This document shows positions 1-5,886 of a stretch of 8,090 nucleotides of DNA, one piece after another. Under the pieces are notes generated by a model that saw only the letters and a program-made list of their open reading frames with translations, was not told the origin of the DNA and ran no database searches. The first letter of the stretch is position 1, and each line of letters starts with the position of its first letter. Both the position numbers and the translations under genes were made by a program. The stretch comes from an uncultured Bacilli bacterium (GTDB taxonomy: Bacteria > Bacillota_I > Bacilli_A > RF39 > UBA660): NCBI GenBank assembly GCA_934162555.1, contig CAKPJE010000049.1, positions 1-8,090 of the forward strand. Reading direction: 5' to 3'.

Positions 1-192
1 ACATTTGATACTAAAGGTGGAAGTAAAATAGATAGTATTACTATTGGTAAAGATACTGAGCTTACACTTCCAAAAGAACCAACAAGAGATGGTTATATTT
101 TCAAAGGTTGGGTTGATAAAAATGAAACACCAATTTATGATAAAGTATTACTTGCAGAAGATACAACTCTTTATGCAGTATGGGAAAAGTAA
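1..192 (+). CDS. C-terminal end of a surface protein with an InlB B-type (Listeria-Bacteroides) repeat, 5' end outside window
   Basis: Frame 1 is open from the first base to TAA at 190-192 and encodes 63 residues. They match the Flg_new/InlB B-repeat pattern: an FDTKGGS start, then LPKEPTRDGYIFKGW, then a short strand region, and a TLYAVW ending. This repeat is a small beta-grasp-like module found in many copies in extracellular and adhesin-like proteins of Listeria, Bacteroides and gut Bacillota; its ligand is usually unknown. The protein stops three codons after the conserved AVW (after EK), with no LPXTG motif, no trailing hydrophobic segment and no basic tail. Any surface anchoring must therefore come from the missing N-terminal part, or the protein is secreted. 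The repeat assignment is secure; the role of the whole protein cannot be judged because its start is outside the window. Confidence 0.85.
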   Translation, partial: TFDTKGGSKIDSITIGKDTELTLPKEPTRDGYIFKGWVDKNETPIYDKVLLAEDTTLYAVWEK

Positions 193-270
193 AAAAATTA
201 AGGTGCTATGAAAAATTATATTATAGTATGAAGTATATTAAAACAAACAGAAAATTTGCAAATAAAGTTT

Positions 271-299
271 AATAAGCAGCACCCCACTGCTTATTTTTT
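271..299 (+). terminator. Rho-independent terminator after the InlB-repeat gene
   Basis: AATAAGCAG (271-279) pairs perfectly with CTGCTTATT (287-295) around the 7-base loop CACCCCA, and a T-tract runs to 299. It lies 79 bases after the stop codon at 192 and before the collagen-like gene, so it separates the two transcription units. The 79-base gap holds only two tiny frames of 7 and 14 codons, which I do not regard as genes. Confidence 0.9.
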
Positions 300-365
300 A
301 TTTCATAAAAAATATTTATTATTTAATAACTTATATACATTTTTTAATAATAAGGAATTAGTAGC

Positions 366-1163
366 TTGAAATTACAATTAATTCTATTAGATGATTTATT
401 TTATCGAGGAACCGGTCCGACAGGCCCAATAGGACCAAGTGGAGAAAATGGAATTGATGGAAACAACGTTTCTATATTAGGATCATATGATACATATGAA
501 AAGTTAATAGCAGACCATCCAAAAGGAAATCCTAACGATTCATACTTAGTAGATGATGATTTGTATGTTTGGTCAGATAATGACAATAAATGGATTAATG
601 TAGGAAAAATAAGAGGTCCCGAAGGAAAACAAGGCCCGGTTGGTCCAAAAGGAGATAGAGGCGACATCGGTCCAACAGGCCCCGAATTAATAAGAACAGT
701 TTACTTAGTTTCGTTCAATAACGGAAACGAAAAACAAGTCGCACCCAACAACGAATTACCAATTGATAGAGTTGAACTTGATATAGATAATATATTAGAA
801 TTGGATGACAACAAAATTAAATTCAATGAAACAGGCTATTATAAAATAGAATTTATTGTATCAGGTTATATTCTAAATGGAGAAAAATTTGATCCTAAAA
901 AAGACTTTATATCAGTTGGTCTAAGACTTGTTGGAACAGATAATATATATATCGGTTCAAGTAAATGGATATATGAAAGTAAAACAACTCAGTTATACTC
1001 ACAAGGCTTATTAAGCATCAATGATACAAATAATACCTATGAATTAGTCAATTTAGGTTCCAAAGATATATACTTAACAACTCCTGATTTAAATGATATT
1101 ACATCCCACTCCTATTTTACGAATGCAATCATAAATATTATGATTACATATCTAGGAAAATAA
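366..1163 (+). CDS. Collagen-like protein with C1q/BclA-like C-terminal domain
   Basis: Predicted 265-residue protein. The start is TTG at 366, chosen because AAGGA (352-356) lies 9 bases upstream, an in-frame TAA sits at 351-353, and no ATG occurs before the collagen region. Layout: a short leader (1-14); six Gly-X-Y triplets (17-34) rich in GPT/GPI/GPS; a globular insert (about 35-82) of the GSYDTYEKL...GNPNDSYLV...DLYVW...WINVG type; eight Gly-X-Y triplets (84-107); and a beta-rich domain (108-265) resembling the trimeric jelly-roll heads of BclA/C1q-like proteins. From memory, similar inserts occur in phage tail-fibre and bacterial collagen-like proteins. There is no clear signal peptide, transmembrane segment or sorting motif, so the route to the surface is unknown. 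By family it should trimerise into a stalk with a globular head on a cell, spore or virion surface; which one is not shown. It stands alone between terminators. Confidence 0.82.
   Translation: MKLQLILLDDLFYRGTGPTGPIGPSGENGIDGNNVSILGSYDTYEKLIADHPKGNPNDSYLVDDDLYVWSDNDNKWINVGKIRGPEGKQGPVGPKGDRGDIGPTGPELIRTVYLVSFNNGNEKQVAPNNELPIDRVELDIDNILELDDNKIKFNETGYYKIEFIVSGYILNGEKFDPKKDFISVGLRLVGTDNIYIGSSKWIYESKTTQLYSQGLLSINDTNNTYELVNLGSKDIYLTTPDLNDITSHSYFTNAIINIMITYLGK
414..467 (+). repeat. First collagen Gly-X-Y tract (6 triplets)
   Basis: Encodes residues 17-34 of the collagen-like protein, with glycine at 17, 20, 23, 26, 29 and 32. The first three triplets are Gly-Pro-X (PT, PI, PS). The DNA is locally richer in GG and CC than its surroundings, as expected of Gly-Pro codons. 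Confidence 0.9.
615..686 (+). repeat. Second collagen Gly-X-Y tract (8 triplets)
   Basis: Encodes residues 84-107, with glycine at every third position from 84 to 105. Charged triplets (GPE, GKQ, GPK, GDR) alternate with GPV and GPT, a pattern known to stabilise bacterial collagen helices that lack hydroxyproline. It ends directly against the C-terminal globular domain. Confidence 0.9.
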
Positions 1164-1183
1164 CTATTTTTATAGTTTTTTTT
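1162..1183 (+). terminator. Probable terminator overlapping the collagen-like gene's stop codon
   Basis: AACTAT (1162-1167) pairs with ATAGTT (1172-1177) around TTTT, followed by a T-tract to 1183. The stem starts inside the TAA stop codon (1161-1163). It has only six pairs and one G-C-containing pair in each half, so it is weaker than the other terminators here. Confidence 0.5.
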
Positions 1184-1194
1184 CTTTTGGTATA

Positions 1195-1224
1195 TAGACA
1201 ATATAGGTTCCCAGGTGTTATACT
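1195..1224 (+). promoter_or_regulatory. Sigma-A-type promoter of pyrG
   Basis: TAGACA (1195-1200; one mismatch to TTGACA), an 18-base spacer, then TATACT (1219-1224). Transcription would begin near 1231, leaving a leader of only about 22 bases that contains GGAGG (1241-1245) and the ATG at 1253. That is too short for the attenuator hairpin known upstream of pyrG in Bacillus-type bacteria. Confidence 0.65.
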
Positions 1225-1252
1225 TTTTATAGAAGAAAATGGAGGATGAAGT

Positions 1253-2848
1253 ATGACAAAATATGTATTTGTAACTGGAGGCGTTGTATCAGGATTAGGG
1301 AAAGGTATAACAGCATCTTCAATTGCGCTATTACTAAAATCAAGAGGATATAAAGTATTTATGCAAAAATTTGATCCCTATATCAATGTTGATCCTGGAA
1401 CAATGAACCCAATACAACATGGAGAAGTTTTTGTAACCTATGATGGCTGTGAAACAGATCTTGATTTAGGACACTACGAAAGATTTATTGATGAAGAATT
1501 AAATTACACATCAAATATAACCAATGGTAAAATATTCTCTTCAGTAATCGAAAAAGAAAGACGAGGAGACTATTTAGGTGCGACTGTTCAAATGGTTCCC
1601 CATATAACAAACGAAATAAAAAACAAGGTATATGAAGCAGGAGCAAGTACAGGCGCTGACATCGTAATAACTGAAATAGGCGGAACAGTAGGCGATATAG
1701 AATCACAATCAATGATTGAAGCATTAAGACAAATAAGTTATGAAAAAGGAAAAGGAAATACATTTTTTGTTCATTGTACGTTAGTACCATTCATATATGG
1801 CTCAGATGAATTAAAAACAAAACCAACACAAAATAGTGTAAGAGATTTAAGAAACATGGGAATTCAGCCAGATGCTCTAGTAATTCGTGTCCCTTTCAAA
1901 GCAAATGAAAGCATAAAAAAGAAACTATCACTATTCTGTTCATTGCCACAAGAAAATATAATCGATTCCGTAGATGTTAAAAATTTATATGAAATACCAA
2001 TAAACTATTACAATCAAAAATTTGATGAAATAATATTAAAACATTTTGGATTAAATCTAAAAAAAGCAAGCCTAAAATATTGGACAGATTTAATAGATAA
2101 AGTAAACAACTTAAATAAAGAAACAGAAATATCATTAGTAGGAAAATATACTGAATTACATGATGCTTATATATCCGTAGCAGAAGCTTTAAAACATGCA
2201 GGTTACAAATACAATACAAAAATAAAAATAAATTGGGTAAATTCAGAAGAATTAGAAAAAGAAATTGATTTAAAAGCAATATTTAAAAATACTAAAGGTA
2301 TAATTGTTCCCGGAGGATTTGGTACAAGAGGGACACTTGGAATGATGAAAGCAGTTGAATATGCAAGAACAAATAAAGTCCCTTTTCTAGGAATATGCTT
2401 AGGAATGCAAATAGCAGTTATAGAATATGCTAGAAATGTTTTAAAAATAGAAGATGCAACATCAACAGAATTTAATTCGTTTACAAGTAATCCTATAATA
2501 GATTTAATGGCCGATCAAAAAGCAATCAGTAATATGGGAGGAACACTAAGATTAGGTAATTATGAATGTACAATAAAAAAGGATACTTTAGCAAGTAAAT
2601 TATATAAAGAAGAAAAAGTGCAGGAGCGCCACAGACATAGATATGAATTTAATAATGCATATAAAGAAAAAATGGAAGAAAACGGTTTAATAATATCAGG
2701 AATAAATGATGTAAACAATTTAGTAGAAATAGTAGAATTAAAAGATCATCCATTCTTTATAGCATGTCAATTTCATCCAGAATTCAAAAGTAGACCAACA
2801 AGACCTCATCCATTATTTGATGGTTTTATCAAAGCAAGCACAAAATAA
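1253..2848 (+). CDS. pyrG: CTP synthase (glutamine-hydrolysing)
   Basis: Cytosolic enzyme making CTP from UTP, ATP and glutamine, the last step of de novo cytidine nucleotide synthesis; it acts as a tetramer. The 531-residue length is normal for the family (B. subtilis about 535, E. coli 545). The N-terminal amidoligase domain (about 1-265) has the P-loop GGVVSGLGKG with Lys17, the KFDPYINVDPGTM block, Asp71 in TDLDLGHYERF, and EIGGTVGDIES, whose Glu is the second magnesium ligand. The C-terminal class I glutamine amidotransferase domain (about 290-531) has the oxyanion region PGGFGTRG, nucleophile Cys382 in GICLGMQ, and His508/Glu510 in QFHPEF. ERHRHRYEFNN is also present. The start ATG has GGAGG 7 bases upstream. 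One oddity is YDGC at 63-66, where the family usually has (D/E)DGA. The gene is monocistronic and convergent with the symporter, only 9 bases between stops. Identification is certain. Confidence 0.98.
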   Translation: MTKYVFVTGGVVSGLGKGITASSIALLLKSRGYKVFMQKFDPYINVDPGTMNPIQHGEVFVTYDGCETDLDLGHYERFIDEELNYTSNITNGKIFSSVIEKERRGDYLGATVQMVPHITNEIKNKVYEAGASTGADIVITEIGGTVGDIESQSMIEALRQISYEKGKGNTFFVHCTLVPFIYGSDELKTKPTQNSVRDLRNMGIQPDALVIRVPFKANESIKKKLSLFCSLPQENIIDSVDVKNLYEIPINYYNQKFDEIILKHFGLNLKKASLKYWTDLIDKVNNLNKETEISLVGKYTELHDAYISVAEALKHAGYKYNTKIKINWVNSEELEKEIDLKAIFKNTKGIIVPGGFGTRGTLGMMKAVEYARTNKVPFLGICLGMQIAVIEYARNVLKIEDATSTEFNSFTSNPIIDLMADQKAISNMGGTLRLGNYECTIKKDTLASKLYKEEKVQERHRHRYEFNNAYKEKMEENGLIISGINDVNNLVEIVELKDHPFFIACQFHPEFKSRPTRPHPLFDGFIKASTK

Positions 2849-2872
2849 AAGATTCAATTAAGAATCTTTTTT
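2847..2872. terminator. Bidirectional terminator shared by pyrG and the convergent symporter gene
   Basis: AAAAGATTC (2847-2855) pairs perfectly with GAATCTTTT (2862-2870) around the loop AATTAA. On the plus strand a T-tract runs 2867-2872. On the minus strand the same hairpin is followed by TTTTATTTT. The symporter's stop codon (2858-2860, minus) lies in the loop and its last codons form one stem arm, while pyrG's stop codon forms the base of the other arm. Confidence 0.85.
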
Positions 2873-4072
2873 CTTTAACCAATTCTTTCCTTCTAACATA
2901 TAAGTAACTAACATAGAAGAAGCAGAATCACCAACAACATTTAAAACGGTAGCAGGAGCATCGATTATAGTAGCAATAACTGTAAGCATTGGAAGTGCTG
3001 ATATAGGAGCACCCAGTAAAGAAATAATAAATGCTTCTGAAATGGTACCTCCACCAATTGGTAATGCAGTTACTAAAAGAGTCGCACACAAAGAAGTAAA
3101 TAAAATTTTAGCAAACGAAACATCTAAATTAAACAAAAATACCAAAAACATTATTTTAAATGCACTACCAACAATAGAACCATCCTTGTGGAAATTGGTA
3201 CCAAGAGGTATAGCAGTTGAAGCAATATCATTAGGTACTCCAATATTTTCTGTTGCTTTAAGATTAGCAGGAATTGAAGCCGCTGATGAACATGTAGATA
3301 AAGCTGTAATAGTAGGTGCAATAATATATTTAAAATATCTTTTTAAACCAGTTTTTCCTCCAGCTATATAAGCATAAAAACCATATACAATAAAATAAAT
3401 AATAATAGATATTAAAAAATATATTATAAAAGTTTTGATATATCCAGAAGTGATATTCCCCCCAAAATTACCAACTAAAACAGCAGCATAAGTCCCAAGC
3501 CCAATAGGTGCATAAAGCATAATTATATTAATAACCTTTTGTATAACGTAGTTTAAATTATCTAAAAATTCTATTATTTTAATGCCTTTTTCTTTAGATT
3601 TATTTAAAGCAATACCAAATATAATAGATGCAACTATTAAAGCAATCATATTATTAATACTTAATAAATCACTGAAATTAGAAACTGATAAAGTGCTAAC
3701 AAATTTTTCTAAAAAATTTACTTTTTCAGGAGTACTAACTTCATAAATATAATCAACACTTTTTACTAAAGGTGTTATATTAGATGCTATAATACCAAGT
3801 AAAGCACTTATTATGGAAGTCATTAAAAATACAACAAAGGTTGTTATCAAAACTTTACCAACTCTTTTGGGTTTATTCATTTTACCAATAGAAGTACTTA
3901 TATTTAAAAATATGATAGGTACAATAATACAAGTAAGTAAATTAATGAATAAATCGCCTAAAGGTTTAATATAATTAGTTTTTTCTTTAAAAATGAGACC
4001 TATAATCGCACCAACTACAATACTAATTATAAGATAAATAGAATTCTTATAATTTTCCCAAACTTTTTTCAT
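2858..4072 (-). CDS. Dicarboxylate/amino acid:cation symporter (DAACS/SDF family), substrate uncertain
   Basis: A 404-residue membrane transporter of the GltPh/GltP/SstT fold (eight helices plus two re-entrant hairpins), expected to import an amino acid or carboxylate with a cation. Visible parts are hydrophobic helices (about 10-27, 41-60, 74-97, 141-156, 179-205, 212-238), HP1 tip STCSSAASIP (259-268), PLGTNFHKDGS in helix 7 (289-299), HP2 GGGTISEAF (340-348) and helix 8 IDAPATVLNVVGD (370-382). Aligned by eye to GltPh, Asp312, Asp394, Thr398, Asn401 and Asp405 are kept (Asp297, Asp371, Thr375, Asn378, Asp382). Arg397, which contacts acidic side chains, is Ala374, and the NMDGT motif reads HKDGS, putting Lys296 where Met311 helps hold sodium. 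An acidic substrate is therefore doubtful, so I give no gltP/sstT name. ATG at 4072 was chosen over upstream in-frame starts because AAGGGAG lies 5 bases before it. Confidence 0.9.
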   Translation of the reverse strand: MKKVWENYKNSIYLIISIVVGAIIGLIFKEKTNYIKPLGDLFINLLTCIIVPIIFLNISTSIGKMNKPKRVGKVLITTFVVFLMTSIISALLGIIASNITPLVKSVDYIYEVSTPEKVNFLEKFVSTLSVSNFSDLLSINNMIALIVASIIFGIALNKSKEKGIKIIEFLDNLNYVIQKVINIIMLYAPIGLGTYAAVLVGNFGGNITSGYIKTFIIYFLISIIIYFIVYGFYAYIAGGKTGLKRYFKYIIAPTITALSTCSSAASIPANLKATENIGVPNDIASTAIPLGTNFHKDGSIVGSAFKIMFLVFLFNLDVSFAKILFTSLCATLLVTALPIGGGTISEAFIISLLGAPISALPMLTVIATIIDAPATVLNVVGDSASSMLVTYMLEGKNWLKKKDS

Positions 4073-4076
4073 AAAT

Positions 4077-4083
4077 CTCCCTT
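4077..4083 (-). promoter_or_regulatory. Ribosome binding site fixing the symporter start
   Basis: On the minus strand AAGGGAG precedes the ATG at 4072-4070 by a 4-5 base gap. An in-frame ATG 29 codons farther upstream (4159) has no comparable site and would add an unusual Tyr/Phe-rich hydrophobic extension, so the shorter protein is preferred. Confidence 0.75.
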
Positions 4084-4143
4084 CAATGAAGTATATTAAA
4101 AAAAATAAAAAATATGAAAAAATATAATTCATATATAGTAAAA

Positions 4144-4173
4144 TATATAAAACATACATTAAATTGAAAACAA
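4144..4173 (-). promoter_or_regulatory. Possible promoter of the symporter gene
   Basis: Read on the minus strand: TTGTTT (4173-4168), an 18-base spacer, TATATA (4149-4144). Transcription would start near 4137 and give a leader of about 65 bases. The region is so A+T-rich that other -10-like hexamers overlap, so the exact position is uncertain. It points away from the T-box promoter. Confidence 0.4.
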
Positions 4174-4198
4174 TATATATTTTTAATTATAAAAACTC

Positions 4199-4227
4199 TT
4201 GCTTTTTAGTAAAAATTGTATTATTAT
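4199..4227 (+). promoter_or_regulatory. Probable promoter of the T-box/aspS transcript
   Basis: TTGCTT (4199-4204), a 17-base spacer and TATTAT (4222-4227) predict a start near 4234, just ahead of the T-box stem I. It is divergent from the symporter promoter about 25 bases away. Confidence 0.6.
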
Positions 4228-4237
4228 ATCAATATAA

Positions 4238-4456
4238 ATGTTGATTGGAAGAGTATAATTGCTATTCATGATAGAAAGTTAATGGTTGATGGAAATTAAT
4301 ATGAAAGTAATTAGAAAGACACCAGGAGTGCTTAAAGAATTAAGTAGAATAAGCCGGTTAAAACCGTTATATTTAAAGAGCGACTATTTATAGTAATAAA
4401 GGTGGTACCGCGGATTAACAGTGATTCGTCCTTTTTTAAGGATGACACTGTTTTTT
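4238..4456 (+). ncRNA. T-box riboswitch with probable Asp (GAC) specifier
   Basis: The conserved T-box AAAGGTGGTACCGCGG (4398-4413) is unmistakable. Stem I is visible: AGTA (4252-4255), then TAATTGCTATTCAT (4256-4269) pairing with ATGAAAGTAATTA (4301-4313, one bulge), with the AG-bulge/distal-loop type sequence GGTTGATGG inside (4284-4292). On the 3' side the specifier-loop pattern GAA-xxx-ACC...GGAG is present and places GAC (4318-4320) as specifier, an aspartate codon. GGTT/AACC near 4355-4366 fits stem III. The antiterminator pairs AAAGG (4398-4402) with CCTTT (4430-4434) across the TGGTACC bulge, and the same bases are used by the terminator. By family mechanism, uncharged tRNA binds specifier and bulge and permits aspS transcription. 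The bulge TGGT would pair with discriminator A, or G by wobble; tRNA-Asp usually has G. The T-box class is certain, the codon assignment probable. Confidence 0.93.
4417..4456 (+). terminator. T-box-controlled transcription terminator of aspS
   Basis: AACAGTG (4417-4423) pairs with CACTGTT (4446-4452), and CGTCCTT (4427-4433) with AAGGATG (4438-4444, one G-T pair), with a small internal loop and a T-tract at 4451-4456. CGTCCTT is shared with the antiterminator, so the two folds exclude each other. Confidence 0.92.
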
Positions 4457-4463
4457 ATGTAAT

Positions 4464-4470
4464 AGGAGGG
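4464..4470 (+). promoter_or_regulatory. Ribosome binding site fixing the aspS start
   Basis: AGGAGGG lies 6 bases before ATG at 4477 and downstream of the terminator. An in-frame GTG at 4402 is inside the T-box sequence itself and cannot be the real start. Confidence 0.92.
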
Positions 4471-4476
4471 AAAATT

Positions 4477-5793
4477 ATGAAAATTAATGCAAATGAATTA
4501 AAAAATTATGCAGACAAAGAAATAGTATTTGAAGGATTTGTTGATGCCATAAGAGATATTAAATGGGTTCAATTTGTAGTCCTAAGAGATAATACTGGAA
4601 AAGTTCAAATGACAATCGAAAAATCCTTAGAAAGTAATAAGGAAATGGTTGAACTAATCAGTACTTTACCACTTGAAAGTACAGTAAAAGTAAACTGTAA
4701 AGTTGTAATGAATCCAAATGTAAAATTAAATGGAATGGAATTAATACCAACTAAAATAGAGGTAACAAGTAAAAGTGAAAATGAATTACCATTCAACTAT
4801 AAGGATTTAGAAAATGTAAATTTAGATACAAGATTAGATTATCGTTTTATTGATTTAAGAAATGAAAAAAATATGAAAATATTTGAAATTCAAAGTACAA
4901 TAGTAAGATATATGAGAGAGTATCTATACAATCATAAATTTACAGAAATTCATACACCAAAATTAATAGGTGCTGCAAGTGAATCTGGTTCAGAAGTGTT
5001 TGAAGTAAAATATTTTGATAGAAAAGCTTATCTTGCTCAATCACCACAATTTTATAAACAAATGGCTATGGCAAGCGGATTTAATAGAGTATTTGAAGTC
5101 GCACCATGTTTTAGAGCAGAAAATTCTAATACTAGTAGACATGCTACTGAGTTTACAAGTTTTGATGTTGAATTCAGTTATATAAATTCATTTAATGATG
5201 TAATGAATTTAGAAGCAGAAATGCTTGCATATGCTCTATCTAAAACAAATGAAGAATGGAAAGATGATATCAAGAATATTTTTGGAACAGAAATAAAAGT
5301 TCCTACATTACCATTCCCTAAGATGACTTTAAAAGATGTTTACAAAGAACTTGAAGAAAGATATGGTTATGTTGTTCCAGAAAGTGAAAAAATTGATTTA
5401 ACAACAGAAGCTGAAAAATTAGTTTATAAACTTGCCCAAGATAAATTTGATCATGAATTTATGTTTATTACTGATTATCCAGCTGATAAAAGAGCTTTCT
5501 ATCATATGCGTGATGAAAATGGTGTTCTACAAGGTTATGATTTAATTTGGAGAGGTGTAGAAATAACTACTGGTGCCCAAAGAGAACATAGATATGAAGA
5601 AATTGTTAAAAATGCAAATGAAAAAGGATTAGTAGAAGATGTTAAATTTTACTTAGAATTCTTTAAATATGGATGTCCTCCACATGGTGGCTTTGCAATT
5701 GGTGTTGATAGACTAACAATGTTATTACTTGGTATATCAAATGTTAAAGAATCAATGTTCTTATTTAGAGGACCAAATAGATTAAATCCATAA
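4477..5793 (+). CDS. aspS: Aspartyl-tRNA synthetase, archaeal/eukaryal-type (AspRS2-like)
   Basis: Class IIb synthetase that charges tRNA-Asp with aspartate, and possibly tRNA-Asn as well. At 438 residues it matches archaeal-type AspRS (about 430-440) and lacks the GAD insertion domain of the ordinary bacterial enzyme (about 590). An N-terminal OB-fold anticodon domain spans about 14-95. The catalytic domain shows motif 1 around 141-161, the aspartate-pocket block QSPQFYKQ (188-195), motif 2 FRAENSNTSRHATEF (212-226), and motif 3 GGFAIGVDRLTML (404-416) with Arg412. QSPQFYKQ and the RGPNRLNP end separate it from AsnRS. Against Thermococcus kodakarensis AspRS, discriminating Lys85 is kept (Lys83), but Trp26 is Asp23, neither the discriminating Trp nor the non-discriminating His I recall, so tRNA specificity stays open. 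The Asp T-box leader shows control by tRNA-Asp charging. No gatCAB gene is adjacent. Family certain; Asp-only specificity inferred. Confidence 0.93.
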   Translation: MKINANELKNYADKEIVFEGFVDAIRDIKWVQFVVLRDNTGKVQMTIEKSLESNKEMVELISTLPLESTVKVNCKVVMNPNVKLNGMELIPTKIEVTSKSENELPFNYKDLENVNLDTRLDYRFIDLRNEKNMKIFEIQSTIVRYMREYLYNHKFTEIHTPKLIGAASESGSEVFEVKYFDRKAYLAQSPQFYKQMAMASGFNRVFEVAPCFRAENSNTSRHATEFTSFDVEFSYINSFNDVMNLEAEMLAYALSKTNEEWKDDIKNIFGTEIKVPTLPFPKMTLKDVYKELEERYGYVVPESEKIDLTTEAEKLVYKLAQDKFDHEFMFITDYPADKRAFYHMRDENGVLQGYDLIWRGVEITTGAQREHRYEEIVKNANEKGLVEDVKFYLEFFKYGCPPHGGFAIGVDRLTMLLLGISNVKESMFLFRGPNRLNP

Positions 5794-5822
5794 AGAGTAT
5801 AGTTCAAAACTATATTCTTTTT
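5794..5822 (+). terminator. Rho-independent terminator of aspS
   Basis: AGAGTATAGTT (5794-5804) pairs along 11 bases, with one G-T pair, with AACTATATTCT (5808-5818) around CAA. A T-tract follows at 5818-5822. It starts directly after the stop codon. Confidence 0.85.
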
Positions 5823-5837
5823 GTTCCAAAAACAACT

Positions 5838-5886
5838 AGTTATCGACCATTTTTAACTATCAATACATAAAAAGTAGTCGATAACT
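5838..5886. repeat. Long imperfect inverted repeat upstream of htpG
   Basis: AGTTATCGAC (5838-5847) is exactly complementary to GTCGATAACT (5877-5886). After one C/A mismatch the pairing continues as ATTTTT with AAAAGT (one T-G wobble), giving a stem of about 16 pairs and a 15-base loop. The right arm also belongs to a second, exclusive small palindrome, GTCGA-TAAC-TCGAC (5877-5890). There is no T-tract after it, so it is not a typical terminator. It sits 15 bases past the aspS terminator and about 40 bases before the htpG -35 box; function unknown. Confidence 0.75.

Noticed and set aside
208..270. Two tiny frames (MKNYIIV and MKYIKTNRKFANKV) between the InlB-repeat gene and its terminator
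   Set aside because: Only 7 and 14 codons, no convincing ribosome site and no recognisable similarity; most likely the 3' untranslated region.
300..365. Promoter for the collagen-like gene
   Set aside because: A TATACA-like -10 (334-339) can be picked out, but no acceptable -35 lies 16-18 bases upstream. The A+T-rich run offers many chance matches, so none is annotated; an alternative (sporulation) sigma factor cannot be excluded.
401..667. Minus-strand 88-codon open frame opposite the collagen-like gene
   Set aside because: It is the mirror of the Gly-Pro-rich codons, which read as Pro-Gly-rich on the other strand. There is no ribosome site, and the plus-strand protein has clear domains.
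1485..2279. Two minus-strand frames of about 100 codons opposite pyrG
   Set aside because: Leu/Phe/Ile-rich translations typical of the complement of A+T-rich coding DNA; pyrG on the plus strand is certain.
3042..3371. Plus-strand 109-codon open frame inside the symporter gene
   Set aside because: It lies wholly opposite well-conserved helices of the symporter and has no recognisable motif or ribosome site.
4073..4159. 29-codon N-terminal extension of the symporter from ATG at 4159
   Set aside because: A good Shine-Dalgarno site stands just before the ATG at 4072, and the extension is low-complexity Tyr/Phe/Ile sequence overlapping the probable promoter.
4402..4476. 25-codon N-terminal extension of AspRS from GTG at 4402
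   Set aside because: This stretch is the T-box antiterminator and terminator. The AGGAGGG site and ATG at 4477 give the expected archaeal-type length.
4605..4796. Minus-strand 63-codon frame opposite aspS
   Set aside because: It lies opposite the conserved OB-fold region of AspRS, with no signal of its own.
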